The position numbers and the translations under genes are program-made. Shown in pieces: positions 53,420-61,500 of a stretch of DNA of 64,000 nt; position 1 is the first letter of the stretch, and the number at the start of each line of letters is the position of its first letter. Origin of the DNA: JAIRNF01 sp031551125 (GTDB taxonomy: Bacteria; Bacteroidota; Bacteroidia; Bacteroidales; UBA932); the NCBI GenBank assembly GCA_031551125.1, contig JAVBOB010000004.1, positions 124,001-188,000 on the forward strand, given 5' to 3'. The notes under the pieces were generated by a model. That model was given only the letters and a program-made list of their open reading frames with translations, was not told where the DNA came from and did no database searches.

Positions 53420-54334
53420 CTACCTACTTGGAGCCGGTAGTCGCAATGGGGGATTATCTCTAAAAATTAAGCCCGAACTTACCGGAATGTCTCGTTCAAC
53501 AGCTTCTAAATATGCTCCGTAAACGTACATTTCTTTTGGATTCACATCATTTTCCGCCAGCTTCACCCTGTACCAGTAGTGAGTACCCTGCTTAGCTTGC
53601 GTTTCTGCACGAGCAGCACCCAATATCCATACCCGTTGGCCCGCATTAAGCGTGGCAACCGTTGTAGAGTTTACCGTAGGTGCCCTTTTTACAAGTATAT
53701 CGTTTTGGTTGGTAAAAGCAACATCTCCCCTCTCCGGCGTTCCGAAATGTACAGTTTTACTATCTGCCGGAACCTCTATTTGGTACAAGCCATATTGCGT
53801 CATAAGGCTAACAATATTGCTGTACGCCATAAGCTCTAAGTCTCCGAATTGCTCCGGATATATGTATGAACGGCCTACTTCTTTTGTATCTGTCCATTGC
53901 TTTCCGTCATCATACTTAAGCTTATATGTATAGGCTATGGTATCCGCTTTGTCCCTGTTTCTATCAAAGTAAAGCGTTTGGGAGTTACCTTCAACCGTAT
54001 AACCTCCCGGAGTTTTACTTCTAAACACAAGGTTAGACAGCATACCCCAACGACTATAGTAGGCAATTATACAGTACTCGCCATCTTTACGGTCAAAGCT
54101 GCAAACAAACTTTCTAATTCCACCGTTACTATCAATATATAGGCAACGTTTCGTATCGTTTGCATTGGTGGGCTGTGCAACCAGCCTGTATATGCCGTTG
54201 TAAGCCTCAATGTAAACCTTTTTCAAGTCTTGCCTATTTATGGCAGAAACCTGACTTAATCCATAATTGTAATTCTGCGCAAAAGCGTGAAAGGTTACAA
54301 AAAGTGTAATACCCAGGAAAAATAAGCGCTTCAT
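53420..54334 (-). CDS. Secreted protein with C-terminal SH3-like domain
   Basis: A 304-residue protein. ATG 54334 gives a clean signal peptide (MKRLFFLGITLFVTFHAFA before Q); ATG 54343 is also possible. The N-terminal two thirds are beta-rich and unrecognised. The region about 205-275 (DVAFTNQNDILVKRAPTVNS, then VATLNAGQRVWILG) looks like a bacterial SH3 domain, the type that often binds cell wall. Function is unknown. It is followed on the left by CACATAGG repeats. Confidence 0.7.
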   Translation of the reverse strand: MKRLFFLGITLFVTFHAFAQNYNYGLSQVSAINRQDLKKVYIEAYNGIYRLVAQPTNANDTKRCLYIDSNGGIRKFVCSFDRKDGEYCIIAYYSRWGMLSNLVFRSKTPGGYTVEGNSQTLYFDRNRDKADTIAYTYKLKYDDGKQWTDTKEVGRSYIYPEQFGDLELMAYSNIVSLMTQYGLYQIEVPADSKTVHFGTPERGDVAFTNQNDILVKRAPTVNSTTVATLNAGQRVWILGAARAETQAKQGTHYWYRVKLAENDVNPKEMYVYGAYLEAVERDIPVSSGLIFRDNPPLRLPAPSR

Positions 54335-54383
54335 ATGCTGCATAGTTCGCTATCTGACTTAAATTGTGTTTGAAAACAATACG

Positions 54384-55109
54384 CTACTGTAGCTGACGAA
54401 TTCGAACATCTATATCCTTATCGTTTTTCAGAAGAGCACTTAACTCCTCTATTTCAGTATTTCCGTAGTGGTAAGGGTAAAGTATGCTAGGCTTAACCCT
54501 TCTGGCAGCATTTGCCGCCTGTTCAGGAGTCATGGTGTACGGCTGGTTTACGGGTAAGAAAGCAATATCAATACTTCCAAAACTCGTCATTTCCGAAATA
54601 TCCTCCGTATCTCCGGCAACATATATGCGCATACTTCCAAATGTCAGTATGTAGCCATTATCACGGTGGCGAGGATGGTACATTTCCCGATCGGGAGTGG
54701 TATTGTAAGCAGGAACCGCCTCAATGTTAAGGTAGCTGTCAACCGCCAACTTATCTCCATTCTTTATTGCTTCCCCCTTCCCTATTTTTTGCTGCGAAGC
54801 CGGATTTAAAATAATACGCGTATTTGTTCCTTCCAGCTGCTCTATGGCTTTAACATCAAAATGGTCGCCGTGCTCATGCGTAATGAGAATCAAATCAGCT
54901 TTAGGCAGCTGACTATAATCAGCATACTGAGATACGGGATCAATATAGATCTCGTGCCCGTCATACGAAAAAATCAGGCTGGAATGTTTTATAAACGTAA
55001 TTTCGAGAACTTTCCCGTTTACGTTAAAAGTATCTTTCTCAAAAAGTTGTGCTTTCATTGCTAAAGGTGTAAATAAATATAACACCAGTAAGGTAGCTAT
55101 TGTTCTCAT
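54384..55109 (-). CDS. Exported metallo-beta-lactamase-fold hydrolase (UPF0173-like)
   Basis: A 241-residue protein with a signal peptide (about 1-20, ends LAMKA before Q). The metal-binding motif HEHGDHFD (in LILITHEHGDHFD) is intact, and later metal ligands are seen in VAGDTED and YPYHYGN. The short all-in-one domain fits the UPF0173/RomA-like group of unknown substrate. Minus-strand TATATTTG at 55133-55140 is a good -7 box. It lies upstream of the SH3 gene with a 50-bp gap. Confidence 0.88.
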   Translation of the reverse strand: MRTIATLLVLYLFTPLAMKAQLFEKDTFNVNGKVLEITFIKHSSLIFSYDGHEIYIDPVSQYADYSQLPKADLILITHEHGDHFDVKAIEQLEGTNTRIILNPASQQKIGKGEAIKNGDKLAVDSYLNIEAVPAYNTTPDREMYHPRHRDNGYILTFGSMRIYVAGDTEDISEMTSFGSIDIAFLPVNQPYTMTPEQAANAARRVKPSILYPYHYGNTEIEELSALLKNDKDIDVRIRQLQ

Positions 55110-55291
55110 GGCACTTTTATACGAATATGCTACAAATATAATTCTTTTAGGAATATAAAGTTTTACGACTTGGTAACTGTTTAAATTTCACTCACCCGTT
55201 TTGCTAGGCAGCATCAACACTTTTATACCACCCTTCTGCTATTACCTTAACGTTCTGCAATACTTTTTCTTCCTTCTTTTTGGCGCCCCAA

Positions 55292-55630
55292 CGGCGAAGC
55301 CCTCACGAATGCCATAGCATACAAAAAGCTATGAGTAAAAAGAACCCAAAAGGGCTAGAAAATTTTAACGCGCTCCGCCTACCGGGTTACTTACGTTGTT
55401 CGTGAAGGCTTCGCCGTTCGCTTGAACGGAAAATTTTCAGTAAGGATTGTTATTCCATAGCGGAATTGCATTCCGCACGGGCTATTCAGCTTTAGCCGGA
55501 AAAGCCTGCATACAGCTTGCTAGCGCATGGCTGTCCGGCGTTCCTCCGGAGCGCAGGCTAACCCATGAAAAGCTACTAGCGTCGGGCGGTCTTGATTTTT
55601 TGCCTACTTTTGTCTTGATACAAAAGTAGG
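55292..55630. ncRNA. Candidate structured intergenic element
   Basis: Nested pairings: 55292-55309 with 55399-55416 (18 bp, one mismatch) enclosing CATAGC/GCTATG (55313-55318, 55328-55333); GCGGAAT-TGC-ATTCCGC (55460-55476); AGCCTGC/GCAGGCT (55503-55509, 55553-55559) enclosing TCCGG/CCGGA; and a closing 11-bp hairpin CCTACTTTTGT/ACAAAAGTAGG (55603-55630). No convincing protein frame is present. It could be a mobile repeat rather than an RNA gene. Confidence 0.4.
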
Positions 55631-55784
55631 GAGAGAAAATGCTTGCTTACAGCGGCTACTAACGTGAAGCACTGCTTATAAATACTACTTGTATCAAATT
55701 TAAACAGTCTCTTAATTATAGGCCAAAAACATGGGCTGTAGCATATCTTTCTATTTTACTATTCGCTGTTATTAACATTTATAC

Positions 55785-55792
55785 TACCTTTG
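55785..55792 (+). promoter_or_regulatory. Promoter -7 element of the exonuclease gene
   Basis: TACCTTTG is a perfect TAnnTTTG match 23 bp before the start codon. The TTG element is not obvious. Confidence 0.45.
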
Positions 55793-55814
55793 TACTGTTA
55801 TTTTTCTACCCAAG

Positions 55815-56408
55815 ATGTTTGAAGCAAGCATAAGCAATGAATCTCTAGAGCAACTCCCCATTACAACATTCGGAGGTAAAATTGTGCTGGTGAACGATGT
55901 TCACACAGCAGAAGCGGCCGTTGAACATCTTATGACAGAGAAGGTGCTCGGTTTCGATACGGAAACTCGTCCCTCTTTTGCGAAGGGAAAGAAAAATAAG
56001 GTAGCGCTACTTCAGCTTTCCGGAACCGATACAGCCTACCTTTTTCGCCTTGTCGATACAGGCTTACCACAACCTGTAGCACACTTGCTTGAAAATGAAA
56101 AAATACTCAAAATAGGCGCAGCTATCAAAGAAGATATTGCCGCTTTAACTCGCCTGTCACACTTCACTCCAAAAGGATTTGTAGATTTGCAAAAATTGGT
56201 AAGCCAGTTTAACATTCATGACAAAAGCGTAAAAAAAATGGCTGCTATCGTGCTAAAAGTCAGGATATCCAAATCGCAGCAGCTGTCTAACTGGGAAAGC
56301 GGAGAGTACACTGATGCTCAAAAGCAATACGCCGCAACCGATGCTTGGGTGTGCAGAGAAATATACCTCACGCTCAAGCAACAAGAACGCAACTATCATC
56401 ACTCGTAA
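55815..56408 (+). CDS. 3'-5' exonuclease of the RNase D / DEDDy type
   Basis: A 197-residue single-domain protein. The first acidic motif is GFDTETRPSF (about 51-60), the second contains KIGAAIKEDIAAL (about 103-115), and the third is YAATDAWVCREIY (about 174-186), giving the D-E-D-D-Y pattern. Proteins of this size in the family act as nucleases on DNA or RNA ends. It starts an apparent run with the methyltransferase (4 bp later) and the methionine-sulfoxide reductase. Confidence 0.9.
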   Translation: MFEASISNESLEQLPITTFGGKIVLVNDVHTAEAAVEHLMTEKVLGFDTETRPSFAKGKKNKVALLQLSGTDTAYLFRLVDTGLPQPVAHLLENEKILKIGAAIKEDIAALTRLSHFTPKGFVDLQKLVSQFNIHDKSVKKMAAIVLKVRISKSQQLSNWESGEYTDAQKQYAATDAWVCREIYLTLKQQERNYHHS

Positions 56409-56412
56409 ATAT

Positions 56413-57591
56413 ATGTCTTGCATAAAACTCAAATCGGGTAGAGAAGACTCTATCCTACGCTTCCATCCGTGGATATTTTCAGGCGCTATCAGCAATATAT
56501 CAGGAAAGGTTGATGAAGGTGATGTTGTACAGGTTTACTCTGCCGATGGCAAGCTACTCGCATCAGGACACTATCAGATAGGCTCTATAAGCGTTCGCAT
56601 TCTTACGTTTGGAGAAGAGAAGGTTGATGAACACTTTTGGCTAAATCGTTTAAAGCAGGCATACGAGCTTCGTAATCGCTTAGGGTTAACGGATAGCAAA
56701 GAAACTACCGCCTACCGTCTGGTTCATGGTGAAGGTGATTTTCTTCCCGGTTTAATAGTAGATATTTATGGAACTACCGCGGTTATTCAAGCCCATTCGG
56801 CAGGTATGTTCCGCAGCCGTCAGCTCATTGTTGATGCGTTACAATCCTTATATGGAAATAGGCTAACAGCCGTGTATGACAAAAGCGAGGGAACTGTTCC
56901 GTTTAAAGCAGGGCTTGAGGCAAAAGACGGCTACCTTTTCGGAACAAAAGAAGAGTCGGCCGTTTTGGAGTACGGCAATACGTTTAGTATTGACTGGGCA
57001 GAAGGGCAAAAAACCGGATTTTTCTTAGACCAACGCGAGAACCGGAGGCTACTACAACAGTACAGCAAAGATGCCAGAGTACTTAACACCTTTTGCTATA
57101 CCGGAGGATTCTCGGTATATGCCCTGCAAGGTGGCGCTCAGCTGGTACATTCGGTTGATAGCTCAAAAAAAGCCATTGAGCTAACCAATACCAACGTTGA
57201 CCTGAATTTTGGAGCAACCACCCAACATCAATCATACGCTACCGATACGTTTGATTTTTTACGAAACAGCAATGACCTATACGATATAGTAGTGCTAGAC
57301 CCTCCGGCCTTTGCCAAACACAAAGCGGCGCTGAGTAACGCATTACAAGCATACAAAAGGTTAAACCTTGCCGCACTATCGCATATTGAAAGTGGAGGGT
57401 TGCTGTTTACCTTCAGCTGTTCACAGGTAGTAAGTAAAACAGATTTTCAGAATGCTGTTTTCTCGGCTGCTGCTATCAGCAAGCGAAAGGTACGTATCAT
57501 AAACCGTCTTACTCAACCTGCCGACCACCCGGTAAGCATATACCACCCCGAGGGCGAATACCTGAAAGGCTTTGTTTTACAAGTTGAATAA
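56413..57591 (+). CDS. SAM-dependent rRNA (cytosine-C5) methyltransferase, RlmI-like
   Basis: A 392-residue enzyme from ATG 56413. A longer frame begins inside the exonuclease gene, but the family starts with the PUA domain: IKLKSGREDSILRFHPWIFS. The methyltransferase domain (about 190-390) has FFLDQRENRRL, motif I VLNTFCYTGGFSVYA, motif IV VVLDPPAFAK and the CSQ triad (in TFSCSQVV). RlmI modifies 23S rRNA. It is 4 bp behind the exonuclease gene and 11 bp before the next gene. Confidence 0.92.
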   Translation: MSCIKLKSGREDSILRFHPWIFSGAISNISGKVDEGDVVQVYSADGKLLASGHYQIGSISVRILTFGEEKVDEHFWLNRLKQAYELRNRLGLTDSKETTAYRLVHGEGDFLPGLIVDIYGTTAVIQAHSAGMFRSRQLIVDALQSLYGNRLTAVYDKSEGTVPFKAGLEAKDGYLFGTKEESAVLEYGNTFSIDWAEGQKTGFFLDQRENRRLLQQYSKDARVLNTFCYTGGFSVYALQGGAQLVHSVDSSKKAIELTNTNVDLNFGATTQHQSYATDTFDFLRNSNDLYDIVVLDPPAFAKHKAALSNALQAYKRLNLAALSHIESGGLLFTFSCSQVVSKTDFQNAVFSAAAISKRKVRIINRLTQPADHPVSIYHPEGEYLKGFVLQVE

Positions 57592-57602
57592 ACCGTTACG
57601 TT

Positions 57603-58082
57603 ATGGCTGAAGATTTAAAAATACTGGCAAACATATCTAAAGAAGAGCAGTATAAGAATTTGCTTCCACAGGTAAAAGCGCTGCTGGAGGGTGAAAGCGA
57701 CCTAACAGCAAATCTTGCCAATATGGTAGCGGCGCTTAAAGAAACGTTTGGATTCTTTTGGGTTGGATTTTATTTAGTGAAGGATAATGAGCTTGTACTA
57801 GCTCCCTTTCAAGGCCCTGTAGCATGTACACGTATTGGTAGGGGAAAAGGTGTTTGCGGAACGGCATGGGAACAACAACAAACCATAGTTGTACCCAATG
57901 TTGAAACCTTTCCGGGACACATTGCTTGTAGCTCTCGTTCACGCTCAGAAATTGTTCTCCCACTAAAAGCAAAAGATGGTACAATAGTAGGCGTTCTTGA
58001 TGTTGATAGCGACCGGCTAAACAACTTTGATGAGGTTGATGCGTTTTATCTTGAAAGGTTACTCGCCTTTCTGAATTTATAA
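57603..58082 (+). CDS. msrC: Free methionine-(R)-sulfoxide reductase (GAF domain)
   Basis: A 159-residue GAF-domain enzyme that reduces free methionine-R-sulfoxide. Three cysteines are at 75 (GPVACTRI), 85 (GVCGTAW) and 109 (HIACSS). Their spacing (10 and 24 residues) equals that of the E. coli enzyme's Cys84, Cys94 and Cys118. DSDRLNNFDEVD closes the pocket as usual. It is the last gene of the exonuclease-methyltransferase run. Its stop is followed at once by the structured repeat region. Confidence 0.92.
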   Translation: MAEDLKILANISKEEQYKNLLPQVKALLEGESDLTANLANMVAALKETFGFFWVGFYLVKDNELVLAPFQGPVACTRIGRGKGVCGTAWEQQQTIVVPNVETFPGHIACSSRSRSEIVLPLKAKDGTIVGVLDVDSDRLNNFDEVDAFYLERLLAFLNL

Positions 58083-58134
58083 CTCCAGTTCAACACACAT
58101 CATTGAGAGCGAAACAATGAAATGGATAGAGAAA

Positions 58135-58322
58135 GTCCCTGAAGGGGGCAAATGTGCATAAGCCCGTATGAAATGCGGGGAAACTAAAGAAGTAAAAACC
58201 GTTACGCGCGGAGCACTGTTCGTTTTTTGGGGAACGAACAGTGCTCCGCGCGTAATATAAAAAGGTACCATTCCTCTCCGTGGATTTTACCCACGGTTAT
58301 GCATATTTAGTCCCTTCGGGAC
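58135..58322. repeat. Two inverted copies of a two-hairpin module around a 23-bp hairpin
   Basis: Copy 1 (plus, 58135-58180): stem GTCCC/GGGGC, linker AAATGTGCATAA, stem CCCGTA/TGCGGG. Copy 2 (minus, 58322-58278): stem GTCCC/GGGAC, linker AAATATGCATAA, stem CCGTGG/CCACGG. Between them, 58202-58224 and 58233-58255 form a perfect 23-bp inverted repeat with loop TTTTGGGG. No gene is present. Confidence 0.75.
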
Positions 58323-58388
58323 ATTTGTGTGTATCTGATAATAATCCGTTTATTCAAAAGATTGATTCGCTCTCAATGCCGTATTTTA

Positions 58389-59393
58389 TTAGTATCCTAC
58401 ATCGTATGTATATGAATTGTAGGCTCTCTCTCCCCAGAATTCATATCCGCTATTTTCGTACTTGGTGCCCGATAGCAAGGTATGTATAAACCCATTCCGT
58501 TCTACCAGCACCGTATGATAAATTTGTCCGTTAGGGTTTTGCTTTAAGTGAAACTGAATACGTCCATCCAGCGCATTATGAGTAATAAAAGCCGTATCTG
58601 TTTGCGATTGAAAGTTGAAGTAGGGAGATAAATCGCGCTGCATTTTCCAGCTACGGTACCATGTACCACCCGTAGGGCTTACCAACGGTTTTCCGTTATA
58701 AATAACTACGCTATCGTTATAGGCTATAACATCAAGAAAACGATTATCACCTCCTTTTAACCAGTCAACCAGCTTTTGGCGGTGCAAGGTATCCTCATAG
58801 CCGTATTCACTGTCCAAAAAGGCTATGCGTTCAACATAAGCCGGAATAGCCTCCGGCCCGCTGATATAGTCAAATATAAACCTTCCTCCTCCGCTATGCC
58901 CGTTTAGCATCACAACCGGATGGTATGGCACAAATATGCTAAGCAGGCTATCTACCATTTGTTGTATGAGCGCCTTACCCGAATCGGCATGCTCTCTACT
59001 CCATGCAGGCCAGCTCTTTTGGCTGGTTTCAAGGTAGGCAACCACCCAATTATAGTCAGCATTAGTAGCCCGTATAAAACGCATTTGTGCTCCGATATTT
59101 TGAATACCGTAATGCCAATCATCCCCATCCTGCATACGCTTTCCGGCAGTCCACTCAATAGTATTGCCATTTGGTAAAGCATATACCACCAATGCCGTTT
59201 TCTTTGCTTTATCGAACTGTTCCGGCGATGGAGCGTTAACCACCATACGTACATCAGGGAAAGTACCTGTAATAACCATACGCTGCTCCCCTACCTCATT
59301 TTGAGTAAAACCGTTTAAGTAGCAAGGGCTTTTCTTGGCGGCTATAAAAAGTATGGCGCTAGAGGCTAGAAATAACAGTAGAAATCGTTTCAT
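58389..59393 (-). CDS. Exported alpha/beta-hydrolase-like protein
   Basis: A 334-residue protein with a hydrophobic N-terminus (about 1-19, signal peptide or anchor). The nucleophile elbow is GHSGGG in VVMLNGHSGGGRFIF (about 162-176), so Ser is the likely catalytic residue. FLDSEYGYED and a late His (in GFIHTLL or THNALDG) may complete the triad. The N-terminal part (ITGTFPDVRMVVNAPSPEQF) is unlike common esterases. Substrate unknown. A good promoter lies at 59416-59445. Confidence 0.75.
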   Translation of the reverse strand: MKRFLLLFLASSAILFIAAKKSPCYLNGFTQNEVGEQRMVITGTFPDVRMVVNAPSPEQFDKAKKTALVVYALPNGNTIEWTAGKRMQDGDDWHYGIQNIGAQMRFIRATNADYNWVVAYLETSQKSWPAWSREHADSGKALIQQMVDSLLSIFVPYHPVVMLNGHSGGGRFIFDYISGPEAIPAYVERIAFLDSEYGYEDTLHRQKLVDWLKGGDNRFLDVIAYNDSVVIYNGKPLVSPTGGTWYRSWKMQRDLSPYFNFQSQTDTAFITHNALDGRIQFHLKQNPNGQIYHTVLVERNGFIHTLLSGTKYENSGYEFWGERAYNSYTYDVGY

Positions 59394-59415
59394 AGTTTTG
59401 AGGTATAGGTTGAAA

Positions 59416-59445
59416 CAAAGGTAGGAAGTTTACAACAATGCCAAA
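59416..59445 (-). promoter_or_regulatory. Bacteroidota-type promoter of the hydrolase gene
   Basis: On the minus strand TTTG (59442-59445), 18 bp spacer and TACCTTTG (59416-59423), a full consensus match. The start codon is 23 bp downstream. Confidence 0.6.
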
Positions 59446-59448
59446 ATA

Positions 59449-59476
59449 AAAGGCGGTTGGAAATCCAACCGCCTTT
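59449..59476. terminator. Terminator after the SusD-like gene
   Basis: AAAGGCGGTTGG (59449-59460) pairs with CCAACCGCCTTT (59465-59476) over 12 bp with a 4-base loop. It ends the minus-strand SusC/SusD unit and overlaps the upstream edge of the next promoter. Confidence 0.8.
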
Positions 59477-59499
59477 ACATGTAAAGCAATAGCGAATAC

Positions 59500-61494
59500 T
59501 TATTTGATATAGCTGTAGTACTCAGCATCTGTTGAGCAATCCCACCATACCGGACATGACCAAATAGGATTAGTCATAGCCTGCTTGTTAGAAGCCTTCA
59601 GCTGTGTGAGGTTATAGTTACTTTCATGCGTACTCTGGCTCCAACGGCGAGGCCAAGCTGTTAAGTCTGTAGGGGATGTACCAACAATCTTGCTGGTTGC
59701 TGTAAACTCTTTAGGACGCTTATAGTCGGGGTAAACATTGCCAAAACTGCCAATATTACCAGCGCTATAGTTAAAGCGGCGCATGTCATTCCAGTTTTCC
59801 AAATCGAAGCCCATAGCTATCATTTTTTGGCGCATAATTTCAGCCATTGTTAAGCTACCGGAGGTTTGACAAACAGCAGCACTACCCATGTATGCAACAA
59901 TATCAGCCGCTTCCATCGGCATTTCATCAGGGTTCTGAGATCCATCACTCTTCCACTGATTCAACTTAATTTGCATACGGTCAAAATGAGCCTGAATACC
60001 ATCCCTATAAGCCGTATATGCGTTACCTGCATCTCCCTTACGGAAGTAAACTTCTGCCTTTATAAAGCACATTTCGGCATAAGTTAAAAGGTCAGAATCA
60101 GAATTCGGACGTGCATAGAACGTACCAGTACCTGCCACATAGTCATAACTTGTAGAAGGATAATAGTACATATTGTTAGATGCCCGACCACTGGTAGACA
60201 TACTATTAGCACGCATATTCACATAAATAGTGTCACCTGCACGTTTGTAGTCAGTAGAGTTGCAATAAGCAGCTCCCTTTTGATAAAGAACCGAAACCTT
60301 CATGCCGTCTACCGTGGTTTGATGAAGCGGAGTCATAGCAGCAACAAAAACAGCTTGTTCTGCGCTTTCTGTGGCTTTAAAGGTATAGGTTATCGTTATA
60401 TTCTTTTCATTAGCAAAAAGTGGCGAGTTAATAGGACCACCTTCTTTACGAATATCGGAGTTCATCATATCAATACCCATATCTCGAGCCCATTCATAAC
60501 TTGCTATTTTTCCAGCAGCATTCAACTTAACGTTTTTCATTATGGCCGGCACCAACTTGGTCATACGCGGGTCAAGAACGCCTGAACCTCCCGTAAAATT
60601 GTTAGTTAGCATGTTTATATACCAACGAGTAAGGCGTTGTGTGCTTCCATAAGCCGTACAATCCCAAATAGTACTGGTTTGGTAAGGGTCGCTAACAGTA
60701 AAGTTAACTTGGTCTCCCGCTACATTGTAATGCTTCATAATCGTATTATCGCTGTTAGATTGCGGAGCGCTCGCCAAAGCAGTTAAAATAGCATCGCCAT
60801 TATAAAGATCTGCTTTCTTCGAAACCTTTAGCATGTAGCGAGCCTTTAAACCGTAGCAGAGTTTTAGCCACTTGCTTACATCGCCACCATTCCACAAATC
60901 ACCGGCCGATAAAGATTTAACCTTTGGATCGGTGGTAATTTGAGTTTTATTGAAGTTTTCGATAGCTTTATCCAAATACTCCATGCAAAGCTGGTACATA
61001 GTCTTCCCATCATCATAAGCAGGGTCGCTCTTATAAATAAAGGCTTCTTGAATAGGGAGCTCTCCATGTAAATCCAACATCATCATAAAGCCCATCGCTT
61101 TAATACAGTATGCTGCTCCAGCATAGTGATAAGCCCCTGTTTCTTCAGCCTTTTTAATCATAGGGTTAATGTTAACGGCAGCTCCAACGTACCAGTTTTG
61201 GTAAACAGTAGTACAGGTACCCTGTTGGGGGTCCCATGCAGCAAGAGAGCTGTTCGTACCCGAAGCGTATGTTTGTGTTAGCGTACCAATAAACGTATTA
61301 GCCCGCATACCCGCAGTACCCCATGCGTAAGCATAGTAGTTTTGTATCCAAGGGAGGCGTAAGTCAACCGTTGTGGTTTCCGAAATAGCGTAATCCTGAT
61401 CGGTATTCACATCCAAAAACTTATCACATGACGATACTCCGAATGAGAGCATCAGCCCCGATAGTATATATAATAGTTTCTTCTTCATGTTCAT
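59500..61494 (-). CDS. SusD/RagB-type nutrient-binding lipoprotein
   Basis: A 664-residue surface lipoprotein; lipobox GVSSC with the lipidated Cys at residue 23, or 21 from the second ATG at 61488. SusD features include CDKFLDVNTD after the Cys, the TPR-like helices (YHYAGAAYCIKAMGFMMMLD, YDDGKTMYQLCMEYLDKAIE) and a late EIMRQKMIAMGFDLENWNDM. It caps the SusC channel and binds glycan or peptide before import; the ligand is unknown. It is 6 bp behind the SusC gene. I see no glycoside hydrolase or regulator gene in the part of the locus visible here. Confidence 0.93.
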   Translation of the reverse strand: MNMKKKLLYILSGLMLSFGVSSCDKFLDVNTDQDYAISETTTVDLRLPWIQNYYAYAWGTAGMRANTFIGTLTQTYASGTNSSLAAWDPQQGTCTTVYQNWYVGAAVNINPMIKKAEETGAYHYAGAAYCIKAMGFMMMLDLHGELPIQEAFIYKSDPAYDDGKTMYQLCMEYLDKAIENFNKTQITTDPKVKSLSAGDLWNGGDVSKWLKLCYGLKARYMLKVSKKADLYNGDAILTALASAPQSNSDNTIMKHYNVAGDQVNFTVSDPYQTSTIWDCTAYGSTQRLTRWYINMLTNNFTGGSGVLDPRMTKLVPAIMKNVKLNAAGKIASYEWARDMGIDMMNSDIRKEGGPINSPLFANEKNITITYTFKATESAEQAVFVAAMTPLHQTTVDGMKVSVLYQKGAAYCNSTDYKRAGDTIYVNMRANSMSTSGRASNNMYYYPSTSYDYVAGTGTFYARPNSDSDLLTYAEMCFIKAEVYFRKGDAGNAYTAYRDGIQAHFDRMQIKLNQWKSDGSQNPDEMPMEAADIVAYMGSAAVCQTSGSLTMAEIMRQKMIAMGFDLENWNDMRRFNYSAGNIGSFGNVYPDYKRPKEFTATSKIVGTSPTDLTAWPRRWSQSTHESNYNLTQLKASNKQAMTNPIWSCPVWWDCSTDAEYYSYIK

Positions 61495-61500
61495 AATTAT

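Noticed and set aside
55447..55629. 60-residue plus-strand frame
   Set aside because: It is formed by the hairpin element at 55460-55630, with no promoter and no recognisable protein pattern.
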